A stretch of 56,095 nucleotides of DNA from a virus. Below are positions 32,353 to 40,780 of the stretch, one piece after another. Under the pieces are notes generated by a model. That model was not told the DNA's origin and did no database searches. It saw only the letters and a list, made by a program, of their open reading frames with translations. The translations under genes and the position numbers were made by a program. Positions within the stretch are counted from its first letter, which is position 1. Each line of letters begins with the position of its first letter. Where the stretch lies: the IMG/VR virus record IMGVR_UViG_3300046006_002827, positions 1 to 56,095 of that record; one strand, written 5' to 3'.

Positions 32353-34296
32353 TTATATTTTTTTACCAACACCAGTAATCACACCTGGAGGTATCACCGC
32401 ACCACCTAAAGGTCCTGGTAAATACCCACCTTTTAGTACTATTTTTACAAAAGAATTCGTATCCTCCTCTTCAATATGTCCATCAATTATAGATTTTACT
32501 ATGGTTAATAACTGATTATCTTCACCATATATTGGACCTGTATTAACACCAAGAGAAGACATTTTTTCAACAATACTTAAAAAAGCACGTTCTTTACTAT
32601 ATCCTGAACTTAAATCAGCTGTGAATAATAAAACAGAAGGTATCGATATTGGACCTTTCATATTAATCGCACCATTAATAGTTTTAAGTATTAATTCAAA
32701 AATACTGAAACAATTATCAACATTTGTTTGTTGAACACTCTTTAATAGATTTATTAAAGATGAAACGATAAGGACATATCTTTTATATTTTTCTTTAATT
32801 ATTTTTTTTACTAATTTAGTTACAAACGCAATTAAATCTATTTTAATAAGTCTCCAAAATTCATTTATGAATAACCAAAATAAATCTTTTACAATATTAA
32901 AAATAGCCTTATTAAATTTTTTAATTAAATCTTTAACATTTAAAATAACATTTAGTGACATCATTTTAAAATATTTGTAAAGAATAATTAAAGGTAAAAA
33001 CATTTTTGCAGACAATACAGACATTATTAATGCCTTAGGTAAGTTAAGTATAAAGTTATTTATTAAATTAGAAAATAAATCAGGTATTTTTAATGAATTA
33101 TTAGATTGTTCATTAGCATCGGTAGCGACTTTTGTTAATACATCATCAATAACTTTTTTTGCTTGTTTATTTTTTACTAAATAAACAAAATCTTCCATAT
33201 GTGTATCATCAACATCTATTTCAAAATTATAACAATCTTTAAATTTTAAAACCCCTCTATATCTTAAATTTTCATCATCTAAATCAATTCCTTCAACATC
33301 ATCAAAATCAAAATAGGATTCAATATCTTCTTCATTTTCGTCAAACATATCAACGGCATTTTGATTTTTAAGTTCATCTTTTTTTGTATCTGAACCACAA
33401 ACAGAAAGTAACTTTTTTAATAACCTGTCGACAAGATTTAATGATTTATCAAATTGAATAGTTTTACCACTATTTTGACCTCCCTGAATTGTTAACAACA
33501 TTCCGGTTTTAATTATATCATTTATTTCAGGAAACTCTATCGATGAATAATAATCAGATATAAAATCTTGTACTTTTATACCTGAAACATTTCCTTGTGT
33601 TAATCCTGAAAATGTATAATGTTGGTTATTTACATCCCAAGTAGTTGTAAATAATGTATTATCGTTATTAGAAATAAAATCATATGTACCTCCACTAAAT
33701 ATGGTGTATAAGTCTCTATTAACTTTTTGTTTATTTCTTTCTGTTGATTTAGGTTCATAAACAATTTGACCTAATGATGACGCCGGATCAACAGTTAAAA
33801 TATCTAATAAATCGAATTCTTCAGGTCTTAAGTTTATTGTGTCACCAGTAATAGGTCTGTTTGTACCACAAATACCATCGCCAACAAATAAACATTCAGA
33901 TAACCTTTTTATCACTATTTCCTTAGCTGACGCTAAAGCCTTTTCACTTGCACTTATTGCATGTCTATTTATTTTTTTTTTGACGTTGTTTTTTTCTGAA
34001 TTTACTGTAGAACCACTTTGTGATATTTCAGATTGTTTAGTTTTTTTGTCAACACTTAAAAATTGTTCAACAACTTCTAAAATTTCATTGAAAATATCTT
34101 TTTTGTTTTCTTTTTTTTGGTTTTTTCTTTGTTTTAAACTATCAAGTTTCTTACCAACAAAATCATTTGTTGACGGTATATTTTTAGGATATTTATTTTC
34201 AAATGAATTTGAAAATCCTTTTGGGTCATCATTAATTTTTTTTATACCTTCAATTAATGATAAAAGAGAATTTTTAGTATTTCTTAATTTACTCAT
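32353..34296 (-). CDS. large virion/baseplate-associated protein (647 aa) with a hydrophobic helical region
   Basis: The N-terminal ~110 residues are basic and low-complexity (KQRKNQKKENKKD), followed by a beta-rich domain with GDGICGTNRP and SNNDNTLFTTTWDVNNQHY. The second half (about residues 385-560) is helical with long hydrophobic stretches (LPKALIMSVLSAKMFLPLIILYKYF, then KKYKRYVLIVSSLINLL). The C-terminus is Gly/Pro-rich (GGYLPGPLGGAVIPPGV). Multiple hydrophobic helices in a tail cluster can mean a baseplate wedge component or a membrane-interacting protein. No family is recognised. It overlaps its upstream partner by 1 nt. Confidence 0.7.
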   Translation of the reverse strand: MSKLRNTKNSLLSLIEGIKKINDDPKGFSNSFENKYPKNIPSTNDFVGKKLDSLKQRKNQKKENKKDIFNEILEVVEQFLSVDKKTKQSEISQSGSTVNSEKNNVKKKINRHAISASEKALASAKEIVIKRLSECLFVGDGICGTNRPITGDTINLRPEEFDLLDILTVDPASSLGQIVYEPKSTERNKQKVNRDLYTIFSGGTYDFISNNDNTLFTTTWDVNNQHYTFSGLTQGNVSGIKVQDFISDYYSSIEFPEINDIIKTGMLLTIQGGQNSGKTIQFDKSLNLVDRLLKKLLSVCGSDTKKDELKNQNAVDMFDENEEDIESYFDFDDVEGIDLDDENLRYRGVLKFKDCYNFEIDVDDTHMEDFVYLVKNKQAKKVIDDVLTKVATDANEQSNNSLKIPDLFSNLINNFILNLPKALIMSVLSAKMFLPLIILYKYFKMMSLNVILNVKDLIKKFNKAIFNIVKDLFWLFINEFWRLIKIDLIAFVTKLVKKIIKEKYKRYVLIVSSLINLLKSVQQTNVDNCFSIFELILKTINGAINMKGPISIPSVLLFTADLSSGYSKERAFLSIVEKMSSLGVNTGPIYGEDNQLLTIVKSIIDGHIEEEDTNSFVKIVLKGGYLPGPLGGAVIPPGVITGVGKKI

Positions 34297-34673
34297 TATA
34301 ATTTATAAACACCATCATTTGATTCATTGTCAGGTTCAGACATTAACTTTTCTAACAAAAGTTTATCATCTTCAGTCAATTGTAATTTACCCATATTAGA
34401 ATTTGAAGAAGATCCTTGAGTTTGTTTTAATAATGCACTTTGAAGTTTAACTAATGATATTTTCTTTTCAGTACAATCATTTAAAATTTTTTGTTGTTCT
34501 TTTATCACGGGTCCAATAACACTCATATCTTCAGAATCTTTCATAAATGATAACATTTTTTTTGTTATCATTGACGCAGTATTTTTTTGTTCCACAATAT
34601 CATTATAAATTTCTTGCATTAAAGCTAATGCTGAATCTGTATTTAGTGATATTAAATTTTTTCTTTCTCTCAT
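34296..34673 (-). CDS. small helical protein (125 aa) heading the minus-strand tail operon
   Basis: A 125-residue protein of mostly helices (ALALMQEIYNDIVEQ, VIKEQQKILNDC), with a Ser/Asn linker near residue 95 and an acidic end. It is the first gene after the late sigma factor and has its own TATTTATC motif 5 nt before the ATG, so it probably starts a transcript covering 34673 to 30598. No function can be assigned. Confidence 0.7.
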   Translation of the reverse strand: MRERKNLISLNTDSALALMQEIYNDIVEQKNTASMITKKMLSFMKDSEDMSVIGPVIKEQQKILNDCTEKKISLVKLQSALLKQTQGSSSNSNMGKLQLTEDDKLLLEKLMSEPDNESNDGVYKL

Positions 34674-34678
34674 AATAT

Positions 34679-34686
34679 GATAAATA
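34679..34686 (-). promoter_or_regulatory. TATTTATC motif before the 34673 start
   Basis: A one-base variant of the recurrent octamer lies on the minus strand 5 nt before the ATG, in the 22-nt gap after the sigma factor gene. Confidence 0.35.
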
Positions 34687-34695
34687 TATATTATT

Positions 34696-35394
34696 TTAAT
34701 TTATGAAATTTAGAATAATACCTTTATAAAGTTTTTTAAATTTTTTCATACATATCCTTATTTCTTTTGTAGATAATGATGTCATTTCACGTAATGAAAG
34801 TAAAATTAAATTTTTATTAAATTTATTTCCATCACCTACTTGAAATATTTTATCAAAATTTGAAAAAATCTCTAAAAGAGCATAACCTAATTTTTCTTCA
34901 TTCTCTGTTAAATCTTCTTTTTCCATAAACTCTTCCATTTTTATGGTGATTTTAACTACAACGTCTTCATAATCAATAAAATTTTCATCTATAACGTAAG
35001 AATATTTAAAATTTTCTTCTATATCAGAAGAAATATCTTCATAAGAAACATTTCTATTTGTTTCTTTTGTATCTTTTTGTATAGCACCCATTAAATAATT
35101 TTTACATATTGTTCCAAAATAAGAATATGCTTTATGATTTTTTGTGTGGTCGAATTTATTAATTTTTGTAATTAAAAAAGACATTGTATCGCTATGTATA
35201 TCCGAAAAATCTAAATCTTTTCGATATAATTTATAACGTCGAATAATAGATTCGACCATTATAATGAGAGGTTCTTTTAAATATTCATTGAATATCTTAT
35301 TCTTTTCTATTTCGGATTCGGATTCTAAATATCTCACCACCGCTTTTTCTTGGTCCTCCCCAAAATACACTTTTTGGGTTCTCTTACGGGGCAT
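34696..35394 (-). CDS. late-transcription sigma factor (T4 gp55-like)
   Basis: The 232-residue protein has the build of a small sigma-70-family factor of phage late transcription. An N-terminal helical segment is followed by a region-2-like block at residues 81-108 (FDHTKNHKAYSYFGTICKNYL then MGAIQKD), the part that binds RNA polymerase and melts the -10 element. A C-terminal helical region ends CMKKFKKLYKG. It lacks a convincing region 4, as does T4 gp55. Such factors direct host polymerase to simple AT-rich late promoters, which fits the TATTTATA octamers in front of structural genes. It lies between tail genes and glycosyltransferases without a gap upstream, so it is expressed from the operon above. 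Confidence 0.83.
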   Translation of the reverse strand: MPRKRTQKVYFGEDQEKAVVRYLESESEIEKNKIFNEYLKEPLIIMVESIIRRYKLYRKDLDFSDIHSDTMSFLITKINKFDHTKNHKAYSYFGTICKNYLMGAIQKDTKETNRNVSYEDISSDIEENFKYSYVIDENFIDYEDVVVKITIKMEEFMEKEDLTENEEKLGYALLEIFSNFDKIFQVGDGNKFNKNLILLSLREMTSLSTKEIRICMKKFKKLYKGIILNFIN

Positions 35395-35396
35395 TA

Positions 35397-36179
35397 TTAA
35401 TTTTTTACATAATTCAATATATCTCGTTTATTTTTAAAAAAGAATTCTTTTTTTGCTGTATCTAACCAGAATTTAACTTCTTCTTCAGATATTTTTAATT
35501 TATCATCATTTTTATATGACCAAAATAATGAGTTTTCTCTAAAATTTACATGTTGATATCCTATTTTTGGTATAGTCATAATAGATATACCATTATGTGT
35601 TAGTCTTAATAAAAACTCATACCCAAAAGTTAATTTTATATTATCTTTTAATTTACCATGTTCTTTAATAACTGATGTTCTATATAATCCACCACTAATT
35701 TGGAAATTTTGATAATCTAAAAGTGCTTCATTATCCAAAAACCCTTGTTTTTCTGAGAATCCATATGCCCAAGTTGCTTCGTTTGTGAAACTTAAAAAAG
35801 TACCTTCAACATTAATATCTCTAACAATAGGTAGAAAAACATCTACCGTTGGATTTTCCTTGCTATATGTGTTCATAAATTTCAACCATGATGGTCTATA
35901 TTCGTCATCTATTTCAAGTATTGAAAACCATTCGGTATCACAGTTATCAATCCCTAAATTTATTTGACTACAAAAATCAGTTTCACCTTTGTTTATTAAT
36001 ATTTTAGATTCGATTTTATCTGATATAATATTAATATTTGATGTTATATTTTTAGGACCAACAATAATTAATTTAACATCATTATAAAATTCTTCGACCG
36101 ATTTAACCGCATTTTCAAACATTATCCGATAATCATCATTCCATTCATGTATTGGTAAAATAATTGTTATATTTTTCAT
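35397..36179 (-). CDS. family 2-type glycosyltransferase
   Basis: This 260-residue GT-A fold protein starts with ITIILPIHEWND (nucleotide-sugar-binding strand) and has a metal-binding EIDDEY motif near residue 113. A GGLYRTSVI acceptor-side loop lies in the second half, as in family 2 transferases. It should transfer a sugar from a nucleotide donor to an acceptor that cannot be read from sequence; modified DNA bases, virion proteins or host glycans are all known targets for phage enzymes. It overlaps the next gene upstream by 4 nt and follows another glycosyltransferase, suggesting a joint pathway. No signal peptide or membrane helix is present. Confidence 0.85.
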   Translation of the reverse strand: MKNITIILPIHEWNDDYRIMFENAVKSVEEFYNDVKLIIVGPKNITSNINIISDKIESKILINKGETDFCSQINLGIDNCDTEWFSILEIDDEYRPSWLKFMNTYSKENPTVDVFLPIVRDINVEGTFLSFTNEATWAYGFSEKQGFLDNEALLDYQNFQISGGLYRTSVIKEHGKLKDNIKLTFGYEFLLRLTHNGISIMTIPKIGYQHVNFRENSLFWSYKNDDKLKISEEEVKFWLDTAKKEFFFKNKRDILNYVKN

Positions 36180-37246
36180 ACTTTAATTTCTTCGTTATTT
36201 AATTTTTCTAATGCCTTTTCTATGACTGTTATTCTATTTGTTTTAAAAGATTCAAAAATAACTGTAATATTCTTTTCAGTTATTTCTTTTTCATAAGGTA
36301 ACAATGTATCCTTCATTTTTTGTTTAACTTCGTCTGTTAGTTCAACACCTTCAATCCAAGCCATAACATACTTACCTAAAATTTCAGTAATTTTATTTTC
36401 ATCATATGTCCACATTCCATTTTCATCTAACCAATCTGGTTCGTTTTTAGGTATTTTACCAATTACAGGTACGCCACATTTCATGGATTCCAATGGAAAC
36501 GTACCGAAAGTTGAATCATCATCTACCCAAACGGAAACAAAAGAATCTTTTAACGCGTCTGAAAATTCTTCATATGTTAATTGATTCATATCTTTAAAAT
36601 TTATCCATCTTAATTGTGGATATTTTAAATAAAATTCTGATATAATTTTTTTATTGATTGATCTATCTCTACAAGAAATAGAAATAGTCGGATTAGGTGT
36701 TTTTTCATTTGGTTTAAAGTTTTCTCCGATTATTGGTGGAATAATAAATACATTAACATCTTTAAAATACTCAATTATATATTTTTTAGTATATTCTGTT
36801 GTAGTGATTATTTTATCAAAACCAAAATTAATCCATCTACTACCAATTGGTAATGTTTCGTAAATATATTCTTTTTGTTGTACTAACATAACTTTAGTAC
36901 ATTTAATATTAGAAAGGTTTTCTAATATGTTAGAATAATATTCTGGAACAACAACAATATCTTCTATTTTTATTTCAACTTTATCGTCTTTAATTGTTAA
37001 AACATCTAATGAATCATAATCATTTCCTAACCATGATTGTACTCCTTGATATGTTTTATCTTCAACTAATATTTTAACATTATACCCATTGTTTTTTAAT
37101 GTTAATGCAAGGTCATAAATATATTTAACTGATGCTCTAGGATTATTCTTAGTATCATAAGTTAAAAAATAAATAACATGTTCGTTAGAGATTAAATTAT
37201 GTAACGAATTTTCTAATTTTTCAATATTTTCTTTATTCATATTCAT
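36176..37246 (-). CDS. GT4-type glycosyltransferase (GT-B fold)
   Basis: The 356-residue protein has the C-terminal signature of GT-B enzymes: FGTFPLESMKCGVPVIG (about residues 247-263), with the usual Glu contacting the donor ribose. N-terminal features fit a Rossmann-like half (VIYFLTYDTKNNPRASVKYIYDLALTLKN, then VKILVED). IIPPIIGENFKP in the middle links the lobes. It likely uses a nucleotide-sugar donor together with the adjacent family 2 enzyme. It overlaps both neighbours by a few bases. Function in the infection, such as glycosylation of DNA or virion, is open. Confidence 0.85.
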   Translation of the reverse strand: MNMNKENIEKLENSLHNLISNEHVIYFLTYDTKNNPRASVKYIYDLALTLKNNGYNVKILVEDKTYQGVQSWLGNDYDSLDVLTIKDDKVEIKIEDIVVVPEYYSNILENLSNIKCTKVMLVQQKEYIYETLPIGSRWINFGFDKIITTTEYTKKYIIEYFKDVNVFIIPPIIGENFKPNEKTPNPTISISCRDRSINKKIISEFYLKYPQLRWINFKDMNQLTYEEFSDALKDSFVSVWVDDDSTFGTFPLESMKCGVPVIGKIPKNEPDWLDENGMWTYDENKITEILGKYVMAWIEGVELTDEVKQKMKDTLLPYEKEITEKNITVIFESFKTNRITVIEKALEKLNNEEIKV

Positions 37247-37520
37247 CTTCTTCTAATAATATTTTATTTTTTATTAGTGTGTTAAACGCAATTTTAAAAG
37301 AAACTGAAACTTCGTTTTGTGAGAATGGAACAATTTGTTCATCCATTTCAACATATTCATTTAAAATACGATCTAAACACATTTTAATTGTTTCGTATTT
37401 AAAAATGTTTATTTCTAAAGTTTCACTTTCTCCTTCTTTTTTTATTGGATCTTGGATTTGACATTTTGAAGTAATCCCATCAATGTCGATGTAATAGTTT
37501 TTTCCGAATATTTCAAGCAT
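37233..37520 (-). CDS. small conserved-looking protein (95 aa)
   Basis: An acidic alpha/beta protein starting MLEIFGKNYYIDIDGI with a C-terminal helix (VSFKIAFNTLIKNKILLEEDE). No motif of known function. Its start lies 79 nt inside the end of the HAD-like gene upstream, and its end overlaps the glycosyltransferase by 14 nt. The long overlap is unusual for this genome but both frames look protein-like, so I keep both. Confidence 0.68.
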   Translation of the reverse strand: MLEIFGKNYYIDIDGITSKCQIQDPIKKEGESETLEINIFKYETIKMCLDRILNEYVEMDEQIVPFSQNEVSVSFKIAFNTLIKNKILLEEDEYE

Positions 37521-38092
37521 TCTTTATTTATTTGAGATAATTTATTTATTTCTATTGAATTTGTAAAGTGATTATTATACGGTGTATTAAATTTAATTAC
37601 TTTTTTATTCTTAGGACAAGAATTAATTATTTCTTTATTATCTGTTATCCATAAATCACATTCATTCCATAATTTGTTCATTTTATCTAAAGAAACAAAT
37701 CTAATAGAATCACACATAACACCATTCTTAGATAAGAAGAAAAGAGTTGCCGGTTTCCCCTTACCTTTTTCAGTATGACCTATTAATGTAACATTAATAT
37801 GTGGATTCTCAAAAATCAAAGAATTTAATTCTGTACAAGATTGATGGTAACTTAAACCCGCATGACCATAAATTTCTATAGGGAAATCAAAATATGTAAA
37901 TTTTATAAATTCATCATATGACTGAAATTTGTACGAATTAAAAAGATTATCATTATATATTGGTTCATTTATACCATATTCAAAAGTTTCTTCTGAAGGT
38001 GACTCGGTATTAAAAAAATAATCTTTGTAGTGATAATCAAATTTTTGGATAGTGTTCCTTAAAACGCCATCGATACTTATAAATAATTCCAT
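37442..38092 (-). CDS. HAD-like protein lacking the nucleophile Asp
   Basis: The 216-residue protein begins MELFISIDGVLRN, matching HAD motif I (hhhhDxDG) except that the first Asp, the phosphoryl-accepting nucleophile, is Ser. Later elements fit HAD: INVTLIGHTEKGKGKPATLFFL (motif II-like strand with Thr/Lys) and CDLWITDNKEIINSCP (motif III/IV-like acidic loop). The missing nucleophile suggests it either binds rather than hydrolyses a phosphorylated ligand or works by another route. It lies between PhoH and the glycosyltransferases and overlaps the next gene by 79 nt. The fold is moderately sure, the activity uncertain. Confidence 0.65.
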   Translation of the reverse strand: MELFISIDGVLRNTIQKFDYHYKDYFFNTESPSEETFEYGINEPIYNDNLFNSYKFQSYDEFIKFTYFDFPIEIYGHAGLSYHQSCTELNSLIFENPHINVTLIGHTEKGKGKPATLFFLSKNGVMCDSIRFVSLDKMNKLWNECDLWITDNKEIINSCPKNKKVIKFNTPYNNHFTNSIEINKLSQINKECLKYSEKTITSTLMGLLQNVKSKIQ

Positions 38093-38129
38093 AATAAAAT
38101 ATAATAAAAAAATTTAAATAAATAAAGTT

Positions 38130-39926
38130 TTAATCATACCTTTTTAATATTTCGCCAATTATAGGATTACGAACAATATCTTTTGTATCAAATTCAAAAA
38201 AACCAACATTTTTTATATTCTCTAATCTCACCTTAGCATCATATAATCCTGTTTTTGTTTTATCTTTAAATTTATCTGATTGTTCTAAATCACCTGAAAT
38301 AAAAAACTTTGAATTATATCCTATTCTTGTTAGTAAAAGTTTCATTTGTGAAGGTGTTGTATTTTGTGCTTCTTCAAATATAAGAATCGTATTATCAACA
38401 TTCCATCCTCTCATGAAAGCTAAAGCAGCTACTTCAATAAAACCTTCTTGTTTTAATTTTTCTCTACATTCTTTACCAATAATTTTATTCAATAAATAAT
38501 AAGACGGATAAATATATGGGTCAAGTTTTTCTTCTAAATTACCTGGTAATGATCCTAACTTTTCTTCAGCTTCTACTGCTGGTCTTACTATTATAATTTT
38601 TTCATACTTATTTTTATCGTCCCATAATAATGTCACTGCTTTTTTCATGGCAATGTACGAGTTATGTGTCACTATGAAATTATCAGTTAAATATAATTGG
38701 TTTTCAGAATCAATAGTTATACATTTAGCTTCTTTATCTCCAACATAATCAATACTAGTTATAAATCTTTTTGGGGGGTATTTAGTTTTTGGTTTTACTA
38801 AATCTAATTTTCTTTTGAGTTTAAATGGTTTTATATCGTTTGGAAGATTTATTGTTAATGTATATGCGATATTACAAATAATTTTATTACCATTTTTATC
38901 TCTGTAAAAAGGTTTTTTATTAGTGATATTGACTACACCACCTAAACTATTTACTAAAAATTTAACATCATTCATTAGTTCTACTGATGTTGTTGTGTAA
39001 AAAACTGATGTTCCATTTCTATTTACATATCCATCACTATCTAATAATCCTTGTAAAAGTTCTATTCTATTTTCTACTGAATTAAAAAGATATTTTTTAG
39101 GTATAAATTTATTTATACTTTTTATACTATTTAACCTACACTCTCTAATTTCATCGAGAATTAAATTATTAGAAGTCTCTATTCGTTTAGAAACAATTGA
39201 ATAACCATATTTAGCAGATGGTACTTCTTTAAGAACACAAGTTTCAGGAATTAAATAATTGATATTATCAACTATTTCAGTATCAGCAGTAGTAAATGTT
39301 ATTCTTTCCTGTGAAAGTCCACCATCACCCAATAAAATACCCATTAAATATGGTTTTACAAAAAGAGGAACTTCATTAAAATTTACAGGTTTAGTTATTG
39401 GAATCGTATGGTTTTTATATCCACGACTAGAAATAATACTTTCTCTTATTTCTGATAATTCTTTAACACTCCCTTTTAATGGATTTTTAAATCTTTCACC
39501 TTTAATTTTTGTACGATTATTTCTATCTTTTTCTGTTTGTGTAAACCATAAATGTTCATTACATGTTTCAGTAAAAGAACCATCATTAAATAAAACTCTA
39601 TAAATAGGTTTAATTCCTTGAGGATGTGTGGCAATCACTTTAGTTTTTTTACCATCTTCACCAATCACATAATCACCAACTTCAATATCCCCCATAGTTT
39701 TTTCACCATCAGGAGTATAAATAATGGAATCTAAAGGCTGTGCTTTTCCCACACCAGCAGGTCCAAAACATAAGGTAATTTCATTTTCACCTAAAATTTT
39801 CCAATATTCTTCTTGATTTGTTGTTAAAAATTTTTCTTTTGGTTCTTTTATTATTTGCCTAATTCTTTCTTTCTTAGGTGTTTTATTTTCAGTATTATTT
39901 TCTGAATTCAAATTTGATTTTCTCAA
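38130..39926 (-). CDS. PhoH-like ATPase with a class 3 intein in the P-loop
   Basis: The exteins form a PhoH-family P-loop ATPase of about 237 residues. Walker A is GPAGVGK/S, split by the intein (residues 62-422). Further on are IIIVRPAVEAEEKLGSLPGNLEEKLDPY, Walker B TILIFEEAQN (EEAQNxTPxQMK) and FISGDLEQSD. PhoH-like proteins are common in large phages; many have helicase or RNase-like links but the phage role is unsettled. The start is TTG at 39924-39926, because an in-frame stop lies just upstream and no ATG precedes the P-loop. The gene ends 37 nt before the HAD-like gene. Cutting the Walker A motif means the precursor is inactive until spliced. Confidence 0.92.
   Translation of the reverse strand: MRKSNLNSENNTENKTPKKERIRQIIKEPKEKFLTTNQEEYWKILGENEITLCFGPAGVGKAQPLDSIIYTPDGEKTMGDIEVGDYVIGEDGKKTKVIATHPQGIKPIYRVLFNDGSFTETCNEHLWFTQTEKDRNNRTKIKGERFKNPLKGSVKELSEIRESIISSRGYKNHTIPITKPVNFNEVPLFVKPYLMGILLGDGGLSQERITFTTADTEIVDNINYLIPETCVLKEVPSAKYGYSIVSKRIETSNNLILDEIRECRLNSIKSINKFIPKKYLFNSVENRIELLQGLLDSDGYVNRNGTSVFYTTTSVELMNDVKFLVNSLGGVVNITNKKPFYRDKNGNKIICNIAYTLTINLPNDIKPFKLKRKLDLVKPKTKYPPKRFITSIDYVGDKEAKCITIDSENQLYLTDNFIVTHNSYIAMKKAVTLLWDDKNKYEKIIIVRPAVEAEEKLGSLPGNLEEKLDPYIYPSYYLLNKIIGKECREKLKQEGFIEVAALAFMRGWNVDNTILIFEEAQNTTPSQMKLLLTRIGYNSKFFISGDLEQSDKFKDKTKTGLYDAKVRLENIKNVGFFEFDTKDIVRNPIIGEILKRYD
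38661..39743 (-). other. class 3 (Ala1) intein in PhoH (LAGLIDADG, 361 aa)
   Basis: The first residue is Ala62 (AQPLDSIIYTPDG) instead of Cys or Ser, and the end is IVTHN before Ser+1. The class 3 signature is visible: Trp127 two residues after the block B His (NEHLW), Cys402 in block F (KCITID) and Thr420 in block G (VTHN). Endonuclease motifs are LMGILLGDGGLS and LLQGLLDSDGYV. Confidence 0.92.
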
Positions 39927-39953
39927 TTTATTTTATTTTATTTATTTATTTAA

Positions 39954-40538
39954 TTATGAACCGGATGAACCAAATCCACCTTCGCCTCTTTCAGTTATTG
40001 TTAATTCATCAGATTCAACAAAATTTATTTTTGGATATGGTATAATCATAATTTGTCCTACCCTATCACCAACATTATAAATTGTTGTTTTATTATTAAC
40101 TTTATTGAAAGTTAATTGAATCTCTCCTCTGTATCCACTATCAATAACACCAACAGAATTAGTTAATTCTAAATCATATTTCCGAATAGATGATCTAGGA
40201 AAAACTAAACCAACATAGTCTTTAGGTATCTCTAACGAGATACCCGTACCATATGTGACTTGGTCTATAGTGTTAGATATTATTGTTGTTGCCGTTAAGT
40301 CCATTCCAGCATCCCCGTCTTTAGAATAAGACGGGGTTACTGCAGTTGGATTTAATTTTTTTAACCTAATTTTCAATGAGGTGTTAATATTCATCGCATT
40401 ATTTTGAATGTCATTATCAATAGCTAACAATACTTTGTTTAAATCACTTATAAGTGAAAAATCAACATCATCAGATTCTAAAGAATTTTCAATTTCACGT
40501 AGTCTATTAACGTAATCATCGATATTATTTTTATCCAT
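39954..40538 (-). CDS. dUTPase with an N-terminal helical extension
   Basis: All five trimeric dUTPase motifs are present: DGDAGMDL (74-81), PRSS (114-117), GVIDSGYRGEIQL (130-142), DRVGQIMI (about 161-168) and the C-terminal arm RGEGGFGSSG (about 183-193). The enzyme hydrolyses dUTP to dUMP, lowering uracil incorporation and supplying dTMP synthesis together with the dCMP deaminase at 24404. The first ~54 residues form an acidic helical extension absent from standard dUTPases of about 140 residues. A 9-bp GC-rich inverted repeat lies inside the coding sequence (40313-40336). It overlaps the next gene upstream by 8 nt. Confidence 0.95.
   Translation of the reverse strand: MDKNNIDDYVNRLREIENSLESDDVDFSLISDLNKVLLAIDNDIQNNAMNINTSLKIRLKKLNPTAVTPSYSKDGDAGMDLTATTIISNTIDQVTYGTGISLEIPKDYVGLVFPRSSIRKYDLELTNSVGVIDSGYRGEIQLTFNKVNNKTTIYNVGDRVGQIMIIPYPKINFVESDELTITERGEGGFGSSGS
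40313..40336 (-). repeat. GC-rich inverted repeat inside the dUTPase gene
   Basis: CCCCGTCTT and AAGACGGGG form a perfect 9-bp stem around a 6-nt loop within the motif 1 coding region. It stands out in AT-rich DNA and would form a stable hairpin in the mRNA. There is no T run after it, so it is not a standard terminator. Confidence 0.6.
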
Positions 40539-40764
40539 CTATTTTTTCTATTTTATTTTTTTTAGTTTCTATCCATTTATCTAATTTTTTAATTCTATCT
40601 TTCAACTCATCATCTTGTGGTCTTATACAACATTCAACAAAAACATCTGTAATTTTTTGTAGTTCCTCTACAGTCACTTTTACTTGTAAAGAATTTAAAT
40701 ACTCTACCACCATTTTACTTTGTGATTGTCTTAAAATCTGAAGTTCACGACTAAAAAATTCCAT
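40531..40764 (-). CDS. small helical protein (77 aa)
   Basis: A 77-residue protein made of two or three helices (LQILRQSQSKMVVEYLNSL, then DRIKKLDKWIETKKNKIEKI). It overlaps the dUTPase start by 8 nt and is followed by it, so the two are coupled. No recognised domain. The helical tail resembles the helical extension of the dUTPase, which might let them interact (inference). Confidence 0.65.
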   Translation of the reverse strand: MEFFSRELQILRQSQSKMVVEYLNSLQVKVTVEELQKITDVFVECCIRPQDDELKDRIKKLDKWIETKKNKIEKIDG

Positions 40765-40780
40765 TTTTTTGGTTTTTTAA

